Source: Eriocheir sinensis
Taxonomy: Eukaryota > Arthropoda > Malacostraca > Decapoda > Varunidae
DNA length: 64,000 bases
Assembly: GCF_024679095.1 (NCBI RefSeq)
Contig: NW_026111617.1
Location: forward strand, 229,501 to 293,500
Direction: 5' to 3'
Made by a program: the position numbers and the translations under genes. This document shows, in pieces, positions 1-12,448 of this stretch (within the stretch, counting starts at the first letter, position 1; every line of letters begins with the position of its first letter). The notes under the pieces were generated by a model that worked only from the letters and a program-made list of their open reading frames with translations, did not search any database and was not told the DNA's origin.

Positions 1-312
1 ATTATTTTTGTGTATTTTGTATATATTATTTTATTATACATAGAATAATGTAAAATCGTATCAAAATAAGTACACAGAATATCAATAAAATAATTTAAAT
101 TTGTATGAAAATAAAGATGCAAAATACCCATAAGATAAAGCATTTTTTTTTAAATACATATACAAAAATACACATAGAATAATTAAATTTGTATTAAAAT
201 TAATATACATAATGCACACATACAAAAAGGTAAATTTGTATTGAAAAAAAACGCAAAATACAAATAAAACAGTGTAAATTTGTTTCAATATATATATACG
301 AATAGACATAAA
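1..312 (-). repeat. Satellite block, minus orientation
   Basis: The T-rich strand lies on minus from about base 36; bases 1-35 are the tail of a plus-oriented segment. Direct copy at about 51,862-52,183, and a related minus copy begins at about 38,905. The inverted counterpart starts at about 15,907. Confidence 0.85.
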
Positions 313-409
313 AAACGTGTATATTGTATATCTATTTTCATACAAATACACATTCTTTTATTGATATTTTGTTTATTTATTTTGACGCGAATTTACATTA
401 TTTAATATG

Positions 410-502
<93 letters not shown>

Positions 503-2140
503 TATACGTGTTTACATCATTTGATGTGTATTTTGTATATATATTTCTATAGAAATCTACGTTGATTTATAAGTATTCGTATATAGATTTTGAAATAAAT
601 TTACACTGTTTTATGTGTATTTTGCATATTTTTTCAATACAAATTTACCTTATTGTATATGCATTTTGTATATTAATTTTAATACAAATTTAATTATGCT
701 ATGTGTATTTTTGTATATGTATTTTTATAAAAATATGCTTTATTTTATAGGTATTTTGCATTTTTATTTTCATACAAATTTACATTATTTTATTTATATT
801 CTGCTTTTTTTTAAACAATTTTACATTATTCTATGTGTATTTTGTATATCTATATTTATACGTATTTACTTAATTTTATGTGTATTTTGTATATATATTT
901 TTATTGAAATCTACGTTATTTTATGTGTATTCGTATATATATTTTGAAACAAATTTACATTGTTTTATATGTATTTTTGCATATCTCTTTCAATACAAGT
1001 TTACCTTATTGTATGTGCATTTTGTATATTTATTTCAATGCAAATTTAAATATTTTATGTGTATTTTGGTATATATATTTTTATAAGAAATGCGCTATTT
1101 GATGGGAATTTTGCATCTTTATTTTCATTCAAATTTACATTATTTTATTAATATTCGGTGTATTTATTTTGGTGTATTTTTTTTTTTTTTTTACATATTT
1201 ACATTATTTAAAGTGTATCTTGCATATATATTTCATACAAATTTATTATCTATTATTTATTTTCATGCAAATACACATTCTTTTCATGATATTTTGTTTA
1301 TTTATTTTGACACGAATTTACCTAGATATGTATTTTGTATATATATTTTTATACGTATTTACATAATTTCATGTGTATTTTGTATATATATTTCTATAGA
1401 AATCTACGTTATTTTATGTGTATTCGTATATATATTTTGAAACAAATTAACTTTGTTTTATATGTATTTTTGAATATCTCTTTCATTACATATTTACCTT
1501 ACTGTATATGCATTTTGTATATTTATTTCAATACAAATTTAAATATTTTATGTGTATTTTGGTATACATATTTTTATAAAAAATGCGCTATTTCATGGGA
1601 ATTTTGCATCTTTCTTTTCATACAAATTTACATTATTTTATTGATATTCTATGTATTTATATTGATAGGATTTTACATTATTCTATTTCTTTTTTGTATA
1701 TATTTTTTTATACACATTTACATTATTTAATGTGTATCTTGCATATATATTTTATACAAATTTACGTTATTTTAAGTGTATTTGTTTATATATTTTCATT
1801 CAAATTTACATTATTTTATATGTATTTTGTATATGTATTTCAATACAAATTTACCTAATTTTATGTGTATTTTGTATATTTCTTTTCATACAAATTTTAA
1901 AAATTTTTGTCTATTTTTGTATATAGTTTTATACAAATTTAGTTTATTTTATGTACGCATTTACATTATTTAATGTGTGTTTTGTATATATATTTTTATG
2001 CAAATTTACTTTATTTTATGTGCATTTTTGTACATATATTTTTTTAGAAATTTGCGTTATTTTATGTGTATTTGTATATGTTATCTCATACAAATTTACA
2101 TTATTTTATTGCTATTTTGTTTATTTATTTTGATACGAAT
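313..2140 (+). repeat. Satellite block, plus orientation
   Basis: T-rich strand on plus. It includes an expanded TA run at 415-499. Direct copy at about 52,184-53,953 and inverted counterpart at about 14,176-15,906. The switch at its left edge reads ACGTGTATATTG and is kept in both counterparts. Confidence 0.85.
415..499. repeat. (TA)n microsatellite, 85 nt
   Basis: Perfect alternating TA from 415 to 499, flanked by TTAATATGTATTT and TTTTATACGTGTTT. It arose inside one monomer, because the copy at about 52,281-52,290 has only about five TA steps at the same place. Confidence 0.97.
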
Positions 2141-5100
2141 GAAAATAGATATACAAAATATACATAAAATAAACTAAATTTGTATTAAAATATATATACA
2201 AAATACATAAAATAATGTTAATTTGTCTCAAAATATTTTAACAGATGCGCATAAAATAAGGTAAATTTGTTTTAAAATATACAAAATACACATTAAATAA
2301 TGTAAATATGTATAAAAAAAATATATACAAAACACAAATAGAATAAAGTAAAATCGTATCAAAATAAATACACTGAATATTAATAAAACAATGTAAATTT
2401 GTATGAAAATAAAGATGCAAAATACCCATTAAATAACGTATTTTTTATAAAAATATATATACCAAAATACACATGAAAAAATTAATTTGTATTAAAATAA
2501 ATATACAAAATACACATACAATAAGGTAAATCTGTATTGAAATAGATATGCAAAATACATATAAAACAATGTAAATTTGTTTCAAAATATATATACGAAT
2601 ACACATAAAATAACGTAGATTTGTATAAAAATATATATACAAAATACACATAAAATGAAGTAAATACGTATAAGAAAATGTATACAAAATACACATAAAA
2701 TAATGTAAATTCGTTTCAAAATAAATAAACAAAATACCAATAAAAGAATGTGTATTTGTATAAATATAAATATACAAAATACACATAAAATAACGTAAAT
2801 TTATAAAACTATATACAAAAATACACAGAAGTTATTAAATTCGTATGAAAATAGATATACAAAATACAGATAAAATAAGCTAAATTTGAATTGAAATGTA
2901 TATACAAAATACATAAAATAATGTAAATTTGTATCAAAATATTTATAAAAATACATATAATAACGTAAATTTGTTTAAAATATATAAACAAAATACACAT
3001 TAAGTAATGTAAATACGTATAAAAAATATGTACAAAATACACATATAATCATGTAATTCGTATCAAACTAAATAAACAAAATATCAATAAAATAATGTAA
3101 ATTTGTATGAGAAAACATATACAAATACATATAAAATAACGCTAATTTCCATAAAAATATATGTCCAAAAATGAACGTAAAATAAAGTAACTTTGGATAA
3201 AAATATATATACAAAACACACATTAAATAATGTAAATCCGTACATAAAATAACCTAAATTTGTATAAAACTATATACAAAAATACACAAAAATAATTTAA
3301 ATTTGTATGAAAAGAAATATACAAAATACACATAAAATTAGGTTAATTTCTATTGAAATACATATACAAAATACATATAAAATAATGTAAATTTGAAAGA
3401 AAATATATAAACAAATACACATATAATAACGTAAATTTGTATGAAATATATAATCAAAATACACATTAAATAATGTAAATATGTATAAAAAAATATATAC
3501 AAAACACAAATAGAATAATGTAAAATCGTATCAAAATATATACACAGAATATTAATAAAATAATGTAAATTTGTATGAAAATTAAGATGCAAAATACCTA
3601 TAAAATAACGCATTTTTTATAAAAATATTGATACCAAAATACACATAAAATATTTGAATTTGTATTAAAATAAATATACAAAATGCACATATAATAAGGT
3701 AAATTTGTATTGAAATAGATATGCAAAATACATATAAAATAATGTAAATTTGTTTCAAAATATATAAACGAATACACATAAAATAACGTAGATTTCTATA
3801 AAAATACATATACAAAATACACATAATATTAAGTAAATACGTATAAAAAATGTATACAAAATACACATAAAATAATGTAAATTCGTATAAATGTAAATAA
3901 ACAATATACCAATAAAAGAATGTGTATTTGTATAAATATAAATATACAAAATGCACATAAAATAACGTAAATTTATATAAAACTATATACATAAAATAAC
4001 GCAAATTTCTATAAAAATATATGTACAAAAATGAACATAAAATAAATTTGCATAAAAATATATAATAAAAACACACTTTAGATAATGTAAATGAGTATAA
4101 AAATATGTATACAAAATACCTATGAAATAATCTAAATTCGTATCGAATTAAATTAAGAAAATATCAATAAAATAATGTAATTTTGGATGAAAATATATAT
4201 ACAAAATACACATAAAATAACCTAAATACAAATACAAATATACACATAAAATAATTTAAAATTGAATGAAATAAATATACAAAATAAACATAAAATAAGG
4301 TAAATTTGTAATGAAATATATGAAAAAATACACATAAAATAATATAAATTTGTATGAAAATATATAAACAAATACACATTAAATAACATGAATTTGTATA
4401 AAATTTGTATCAAAATATATACTTATACACACAATAAAATAACGTAATTTTTTTATGAAAATGTATATACAAAATACACATAAAATAATTTAAATACGTA
4501 GAAAAATATATATACAAAAAACACATAAAATAATGTAAATTTGTATGAAAATATATAAACAAATACACATAAAATAATGTAAATTTGGATAAAATATATA
4601 TACAAAATGAACATTAAATAATGTAAATATGTATAAAAAAATATACAAAATACACATAGAATAATGTTAAATCGTATCAAAATAAATAAAGAGAATATCA
4701 ATAAAATAATGTAAATTTGTATGAAAATAAAGATGCAAAATATCCATATAATAACGCATATTTGCATAAAATATATATACAAAAATACATATAAAATAGT
4801 AAAATTTGTATTAAAATAAATATACAAAATGCACGTAAAATAAAGTAAATTTGTATTGAAATAGATATGCAAAATACACATCAATAATGTAAATTTGTAT
4901 CAAAATATATATACGAATACTCATAAAATAGAGTAAATTTCTATGAAAATATACATACAAAATAGATATACAAAATACACATATAACTAGTTAAATTTGT
5001 ATTTAAATACATGTACAAAAAACACATAAAATAATGTAGATTTGTATGAAATGAAAACAAATACATTTTATATAAAATATATATACAAAATACACAAAGA

Positions 5101-5544
5101 ATAATGTAAAATCATATCAAAATAAATACACAGAATATCAATAAAATAATGTAAATTTGTATGAAAATAAAGATGCAAAATACCCATAAAATAAAGCATA
5201 TTTTTATAAAAATACATATACATAAATACACATAGATTAATCAAATTTGTATTAAAATTAATATACAAAATGCACATACAATAAGGTAAATTTGTATTGA
5301 AAAAATATGCAAAATACACATAAAATAATGTAAATTTGTTTCAAAATATATATACGAATAAACATAAAATAACGCAGATTTCTATAGAAATATATATACA
5401 AAATACACTTGAAATAATGTAAATACGTATAAAAATATATATACAAAAAACACATTAAATAATGTTAATTCGTGTCAAAATAAATAAACAAAATATCATG
5501 AAAAGAATGTGTATTTGTATGAAAAAAGATATACAAAATACACA
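2141..5544 (-). repeat. Satellite block, minus orientation
   Basis: T-rich strand on minus. Direct copy at about 53,954-57,361. Its first 1.7 kb is the inverted counterpart of about 12,449-14,175, and about 4010-5540 is the inverted counterpart of about 21,700-23,230. It ends at the palindromic switch at 5530-5562. Confidence 0.85.
2990..3537 (-). repeat. 0.55 kb dispersed direct repeat, copy 1
   Basis: Closely matches 10,576-11,127, including the odd spellings ATGTCCAAAAATGA and CATGTAATTCGTATCAAAC or a one-base variant. A further copy lies in the large duplication near 54.8 kb. Confidence 0.85.
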
Positions 5545-5562
5545 GTATGTGTATTTTGTATA
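5530..5562. repeat. Palindromic orientation switch
   Basis: TATACAAAATACACA at 5530-5544, spacer GTA, then the exact reverse complement TGTGTATTTTGTATA at 5548-5562. The minus-oriented core meets the plus-oriented core. A copy is at 57,347-57,379. Confidence 0.95.
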
Positions 5563-6513
5563 TTTATTTTAACACAAATTTAATTATTTTATGTGTACTT
5601 TGTATACATTTTCTTATACGTATTTACTTCATTAATGTGTATTTTGTATATATATTTTTATAGTAATCTACGTTATTTTATGTGTATTGGTATATATATT
5701 TGAAGCAAATTTACATTGTTTTATATGTATTTAGCATATCTATTTCAATATAAATCTACCTTATTGTATGTGCATTTTGTATATTTATTGTAAGACAAAT
5801 TTAAATATTTTATTATTTTGGTATATATATTTTAATAAAAAGAGTTTTATATAAATTTATAATATTTTATGTGTATTTTGTATATCTATTTTCATACAAA
5901 TACACATTTTTTATTGATATTTTGTTTATTTATTTTGACGCGATTTCACATTATTTAATGTGTATTTTGTATATATATTTCTATAGAAATATATGTTATT
6001 TTATGTGTATTCGTATATATATTTTGAAACAAATATACATTGTTTTATGTGCATTTTGCATATTTTTTCAATATAAATTTACCTTATTGTACGTGCATTT
6101 TGTATATTAATTTTAATAGAAATTTAATTATTCTATGTGTATTTTTGTATATGTATTTTCATAAAAAAATGCTTTATTTTATGGGTATTTTGCATCTTTA
6201 TTTTCATACAAATTTACCTTATTTTATTGATATTCTGTGTATTTATTTTGATACGATTTTACATTATTCTATGTATATTTGTATATATATTTCATACAAA
6301 TGAACGTAATTTTATGTGAATTTGTTTTCATTTCATACAAATTTACATTATTTTATGTGTATTTTGTACATGTATTTAAATACAAATTTAACTAATTATA
6401 TGTGTATTATGTATATCTATTTTCATACAAATTGAAATTAATTTTGTGTATTTTAGTATATATTTTTATTCAAATTTTCGTAATTTTATGTGAATTTTGT
6501 ATATTTATTTTCC

Positions 6514-7217
6514 TACAAATATACGTTCTTTTATCGGAATTTTGTTTATTTATTTCGATACGAATTTTCATTATTTTAGGTGTATTTGATATATATATTT
6601 TTATACTTATTTACATAATTTTATATGTATTTTGAATATATATTTTCATAGAAATTTACTCTATTTTATGTGTATTCGTATATATATTTTGATACAAATT
6701 TACATTATTTATGTGTATTTCGCATATCTATTTCAATACAAATTTTCTTTATTGTATATGCCTTTTGTATATTTATTTTGATGCAAATTTAATTATTTTA
6801 TGTGTATTTTTGTATATATATTTTTAAACAAATATGTGTTATTATATGGGTATTTTGCATCTTTATTTTCATACAAATTTACCTTATTTTATTGATTGTC
6901 TGTTTATTTATTTTGATACGATTTTACGTTATTCTGTGTATTTTGTATATATATTTTTAGACATATTTACATTATTTAATGTATATTTTGTACATATATT
7001 TTATGGAAATTTACGTTATCTTATGTGTATTTGTTTATATATTTTCATACAAATTTACATTATTTTATGTGTATTTTGTATATGTATTTCAATAAAATTT
7101 GCCTAATTTCATTTGTATTTTGCATATCTATTTTCAAACAAATTTAAATTATTTTTGTGTATTTTTGTATTATTTTTATACAATTTTTTTTATTTGTATT
7201 TTGTATATATATTTTCC
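6514..7217 (+). repeat. Higher-order repeat unit, 16 monomers (example 1)
   Basis: Sixteen monomers can be laid out in order here. Diagnostic types are: position 1 with CGTTCTTTTATCGG, 4 with TATTCGTATATA, 6 with a TTATTGTATATGCC-like start, 8 with GGGTATTTTGCATC, 9 with a TTGATTGTCTG variant, 11 with a TTAATG start, 12 with GTATTTGTTTATATA, 13 with GTATATGTATTTCAAT, and 15 with TTTTTGTGTATTTTTGTAT. The same order recurs in the next units. Position 16 is degenerate and T-rich here. Length is 704 bp, or 44 bp per monomer. Confidence 0.8.
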
Positions 7218-7866
7218 TACACAGATACATTCTTTTAGAGGAAATTTTGTTTATTTATTTTGATACGAATTTACATTATTTTATGTGCATTTTTTATATA
7301 TATTTTTCTATGTATTTACATTATTTTATGTGTATTTTGTATATATATTTTCATAAAAATTTACGTAATTTTATTGTGTGTATTCGTATATATTTTGATA
7401 AAAATTTTCATTATTTTATGTGTTTTTTGCATATCTATTTCAATAAAAATCTACCTTATTGTATGTGTATTTTGTATATTTATTTTAATACAAATTTAAT
7501 TATTTTATGTGTATTTTTGTATATATTTTTTAAATATGAGATATTTTATGGGTATTTTGCATCTTTAATTTTATAAATTTTTACATTACGTACATATCTT
7601 TTATACGTATTTACATTATTTAATGTGTATTTTGTTTATATATTTTTATACAAATTTACGTTATTATATGTGTATTTGAATATATATTTTGATACAAATT
7701 TACACTATTTTATGTATTTATGTATTTATTTCAATTCAAATTTAGCTTATTTTATGTGTCTTTTGTATATCTATTTTCATACAAATTTAATTATTTTTGT
7801 TTATTTTTGTATTAAGTTTTATACAATTTTACGTTAATTTATGTGTATTTTGTATATTTATATTTA

Positions 7867-8578
7867 TACAAGTAAACATTCTTTTATTGGCATTTAGTTT
7901 ATTTATTTTGATACGAATTTACATTATTTTATGTGTATTTTGTATAGATTTTCTTATACGTATTTACTTCATTTTATGTGTATTTTGTATATATATTTTA
8001 TAGAAATCTACGTTATTTTATGTGTATTCGTATGTATATTTTGAAACAAATTTACATTGTTTTATATGTATTTTGAATATCTATTTCAATACAAATTTTC
8101 CTTATTGTATGTGCATTTTGTATATTTATTGTAATACAAATTTAAATATTTTATGTGCATTTTGGTATATATATTTACATAAAAAATGCGTTGTTTTATG
8201 GGTATTTTGCATCTTTATTTTCATACAAATTTACATTATTTTATTAATATTCTGTGTATTTATTTTGATACTATTTTACATTATTCTATTTGAGTTTTGT
8301 ATATATTTTTTATACATATTTACATTATTTAATGTGTATTTTCTATATATATTTCATACAAATTTTCGTTATTTTAAGTGTATTTGTTTATATATTTTTA
8401 TTCAAATTTACAATATTTTATGGGTATTTTGTATATATATTTCAAAAGAAATTTACCTAATTTCATTTGTATTTTGTATATATATTTTATACAAATTTAA
8501 ATTATTTTTTGTGTATTTTTGTATAGAGTTTTATTAAAATTTACAATATTTTATGTGTATTTTGTATATCTATTTTCA
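7867..8578 (+). repeat. Higher-order repeat unit, 16 monomers (example 2)
   Basis: Sixteen monomers occur in the same type order as at 6514-7217: 1 AACATTCTTTTATTGG, 4 TATTCGTATG, 6 TTATTGTATGTGCATT, 7 TTTTGGTATATA, 8 GGGTATTTTGCATC, 9 ATATTCTGTGTATTTATT, 11 TTAATGTGTATT, 12 AAGTGTATTTGTTTATATA, 14 TTTACCTAATTTC, 15 TTTTTTGTGTATTTTTG. Length is 712 bp. Successive type-1 monomers start near 5893, 6514, 7218, 7867, 8579 and 9245, giving spacings of 621, 704, 649, 712 and 666 bp. Units therefore lose one or two monomers but keep their order. Confidence 0.8.
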
Positions 8579-9408
8579 TACAAATACACATTCTTTTATT
8601 GATATTTTGTTTATTTATTTTGATGCGAATTTACATAATTTAATGTGTATTGTGTATATATATTTTTATACGTATTTACGTCATTTCATATGAATTTTGT
8701 ATATATATTTCTATAGAAATATACGTTATTTTATATGTACTCGTATATATATTTTGAAACAAATATACATTGTTTTATGTGCATTTTGCATATTTTTTCA
8801 ATACAAATTTACCTTATTGTACGTGCATTTTGTATATTAATTTTAATACAAATTTAGCTATTCTATGTGTATTTTTGTATATGTATTTTTATAAAAATGT
8901 GCTTTATTTTATGGGTATTTTGCATGTTTATTTTCATACAAAATTACATTATTTTATTGATATTCTGTGTATTTATTTTGATACGATTTTACATTATTCT
9001 ATGTATATTTTGTATATCTATTTTATACCAATGTACGTTATTTTATGTGAATTTGTTTTCATTTCATACAAATTTACATTATTTTATGTGAATTTTGTAC
9101 ATGTATTTAAATACAAATTTAACTAATTATATGTGTATTTTGTATATCTATTTTCATACAAATTGAAATTAATTTTGTGTATTTTTGTATATATTTTTAT
9201 TCAAATTTTCGTAATTTTATGTGTATTTTGTATATTTATTTTCCGACAAATATACGTTCCTTTAACGGAATTTTATTTATTTATTTTGATACGAATTTTC
9301 ATTTTTTTTAGGTGTATTTGATATATATATTTTTATACTTATTTACATAATTTTATATGTATTTTGAATATATATTTTCATAGAAATTTACTCTATATGT
9401 ATATGTAT

Positions 9409-11127
9409 AGAAAATACACATGAAATAATCTAAATTCGTATCGAAATAAATCAACAAAATACCGATAAAATAATGTAATTTTGAATGAAAATATATATAG
9501 AAAATACACATAAAATAACGTAAATACAAATAAATATATACACATAAAATGATTTGAATTTGAATGAAAATAGATATAAAAATAAACTTAAAATAAGGCA
9601 AATTTATAATGAAATATATATACAAAATACACATAAAATAATGTAGATTTGTTTCAAAATATATATACGAATACACATAAAATAACGTAGATTTCTATAG
9701 AAATATATATACAAAATACACATGAAATGTTGTAAATACGTATAAAAATATATATACAAAATACACATTAAATAATGTAAATTCGTGTCAAAATAAATAG
9801 TTAAAATATCAATAAAAGAATGTGTATTTGTATGAAAATACATATACAAAATACACATAAAATAACGTAAATTTGTATAAAACTATATATAAAAATACAC
9901 AAACATAAGTTAAATTTGTATGAAAATAAATATACAAAATACACATAAAATTAGGTAAATTTGTAAGAAATACATATACAAAATACACATAAAATAATGT
10001 AAATTTGAATGAAAATATATAAACAAATACACTTAAATTAACATAAATTTGTATAAAATATATATAAAAATACTCATTAAATAATGTAAATATGTATAAA
10101 AAATATATATACAAAACACAAATAGAATAATGTAAAATCGTATTAAAATAAATACACAGAATGTAAATAAAATAATGTAAATTTGTATGAAAATAAAGAT
10201 GCAAAATACCCATAAAATAACGCATTTTTTATAAATATACAAAATACACATGAAAGGATGTAAATATGTATAAAAATATATATACAAAATACACATTAAA
10301 TAATGTAAATTCACGTCAAAATAAATAAACAAAATGTCAATAAAAGAATGTGTATTTGTATGAAAATAAATATACAAAATACACATAAGATAACATAAAT
10401 TTGTATAAAACTATATACAAAAATACACAAAAATAATTTAAATTTGTATGAAAATAAATATACAAAATACACATAAAATTAGGTAAATTTTTATTGAAAT
10501 ACATATACAAAATACACATAAAATACTGTAAATTTGAATGAAAATACATAAACAAATACACTTAAAATAACGTAAATACAAAATACACATTAAGTAATGT
10601 AAATACGTATAAAAAATATGTACAAAATACACATATAATCATTTAATTCGTATCAAACTAAATAAACAAAATATCAATAAAATAATGTAAATTTGTATGA
10701 GAAAACATATACAAATACATATAAAATAACGCTAATTTCTATAAAAATATATGTCCAAAAATGAGCGTAAAATAAAGTAACTATGGATAAAAATATATAT
10801 ACAAAACACACATTAAATAATGTAAATGCGTACATAAAATAACCTAAATTTGTATAAAACTATATACAAAAATACACAAAAATAATTTAAATTTGTATGA
10901 AAAGAAATATAGAAAATACACATAAAATTAGGTTAATTTGTATTGAAATACATATACAAAATACACATAAAATAATGTAAATTTGAAAGAAAATATATAA
11001 ACAAATACACATATAATAACGTAAATTTGTATGAAATATATATACAAAATACACATTAAATAATGTAAATATGAATAAAAAAATATATACAAAACACAAA
11101 TAGAATAATGTAAAATCGTATCAAAAT
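9409..11127 (-). repeat. Satellite block, minus orientation
   Basis: T-rich strand on minus. The first roughly 465 bp belong to the large direct duplication ending near 61,690. The part at 10,576-11,127 is a direct copy of about 2990-3537. The left switch has the marker CTATATGTATATGTATAG. Confidence 0.8.
10576..11127 (-). repeat. 0.55 kb dispersed direct repeat, copy 2
   Basis: Copy of 2990-3537, bounded on the right by the strand switch at 11,128. Confidence 0.85.
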
Positions 11128-12243
11128 TTTCGTTATTATATGTATTTTTAAAAATATTTTGATACAAATCTAGATTATTTTATGTATTTTGTATATACAT
11201 TTCAATTCAAATTTAGCTTATTTTATCTGTATTTTGTATATCTATTTTCATACGAATTTAATTACTTCTGTGTATTTTTGTATATAGTTTTATATAAATT
11301 TACGTTATTTTATGTGTATTTTGTATATTTATATTTATACAAATACACATTCTTTTATTGGTATTTTGTTTATTTATTTTGATACGAATTTACATTATTT
11401 TATGTGTTTTTTGTATACATTTTTTTATACGTATTTACTTCATTTTATGTGTATTTTGTATATATATTTTTATAGAAATCTACGTTATTTTATGTGTATT
11501 CGTATATATATTTTGAAACAATTTTACATTGTTTTATATGTATTTTGCATATCTATTTCAATACAAATTTACCTTATTGTATGTTTTTTTGTATATTTAT
11601 TTTAATACAAATTTAAGTTTTTTATGTGTATTTTGGTATATATATTTTTATAAATAAAAAAAATGCGTTATTTTATAGGTATTTTGCTTCTTTATTTTTA
11701 TACAAATTTACATGATTTTATTAATATTCTGTGTATTTATTTTGATACGATTTTACATTATTCTATTTGTGATTTGTACATATTTTTTTATACAAATTTA
11801 TGTTATTTTAAGTGTATTTGTTAATGTATTTTCATTCAAATTTACATTATTTTATGTGTATTTTGTGTATGTATTTCAATACAAATTTACCTAATTTTAT
11901 GTGTATTTTGTATATTTATTTTCATACAAATTTAAAATATTTTTGTGTATTTTTGTATATAGTTTGATACAAATTTAGGTTATTTTATGTGTATTTTGTA
12001 TATCTATTTTCATACAAATACACATTCTTTTATTGATATTTTGTTTATTTATTTTGACGCGAATTTTATGTGAATTTATTTTCATTTCATACAAATTTAC
12101 ATTATTTTATGTGTATTTTGTGCATGTATTTAAATACAAATTTAACTAATTATATGTGTATTTTGTATATCTATTTTCATACAAAATTGAAATTTATTTT
12201 TTTGTTTTTTTGTATATATTTTTATTCAAATTTTCGTAATCTT
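11128..12243 (+). repeat. Satellite block, plus orientation
   Basis: T-rich strand on plus. It looks mosaic. About 11,180-11,900 resembles 31.5-32.3 kb. About 12,060-12,240 resembles 9040-9220, with the shared oddity of ATTTTCATTTCATAC in one monomer. It ends in an inverted repeat with 13-bp arms at 12,213-12,256. Confidence 0.8.
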
Positions 12244-12256
12244 ATAAAAATATATA
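12213..12256. repeat. Inverted repeat at orientation switch
   Basis: TATATATTTTTAT (12,213-12,225), 18-nt spacer, then its exact reverse complement ATAAAAATATATA (12,244-12,256). Confidence 0.9.
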
Positions 12257-12448
12257 TACCAAAATACACATAAAATATTTAAATTTGCATTGAAATAAAT
12301 ATACAAAATGCACATACAATAAGGTAAATTTGTATTGAAAGAGATATGCAAAAATACATATAAAACAATGTAAATTTGTTTCAAAATATATATACGATTA
12401 CAAATAAAAAAACGTAGATTTCTATAAAAATATATATACAAAATACAC
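12244..12448 (-). repeat. Short satellite block, minus orientation
   Basis: About 205 bp, or four to five monomers, in minus orientation between two plus blocks. It resembles monomers near 34,430-34,640. Confidence 0.8.

Larger units (their letters stand above)
115..3850 (+). repeat. Inverted duplication, left arm
   Basis: Reverse-complement relative of about 12,450-16,060. Two switches correspond: 313 with 15,906 and 2141 with 14,175. Within each arm the block order is preserved in mirror image. The centre of symmetry is near 8.1 kb. Confidence 0.8.
5548..9395 (+). repeat. Satellite block, plus orientation, clearest higher-order repeats
   Basis: T-rich strand on plus. It holds five or more successive higher-order units and is the best place to read monomer order. 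Copies: direct at about 57,365-61,212, inverted at about 24,459-28,600, and partial direct at about 41,862-44,558. Confidence 0.85.
1..9870 (+). repeat. Large direct duplication, copy 1
   Basis: Matches about 51,862-61,690 in the same order and orientation across five orientation switches. The offset is about 51.86 kb at the start, 51.79 kb after the TA run and 51.82 kb further on. The match stops near 9870, where the copies read AATTTGTATAAAACT and AATTTGAATGAAAAG. The left end may lie outside the window. Confidence 0.9.

Noticed and set aside
2131..2160. Palindrome at the plus-to-minus switch
   Set aside because: GATACGAATGAAAATAG gives no meaningful inverted repeat by eye, so this switch is not counted among fold-back joints.
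9391..9412. Possible transposon end or target-site duplication at the CTATATGTATATGTATAG switch
   Set aside because: The sequence recurs at other switch copies, but no element, terminal repeats or flanking duplication is present. It is better explained as a duplicated inversion joint.
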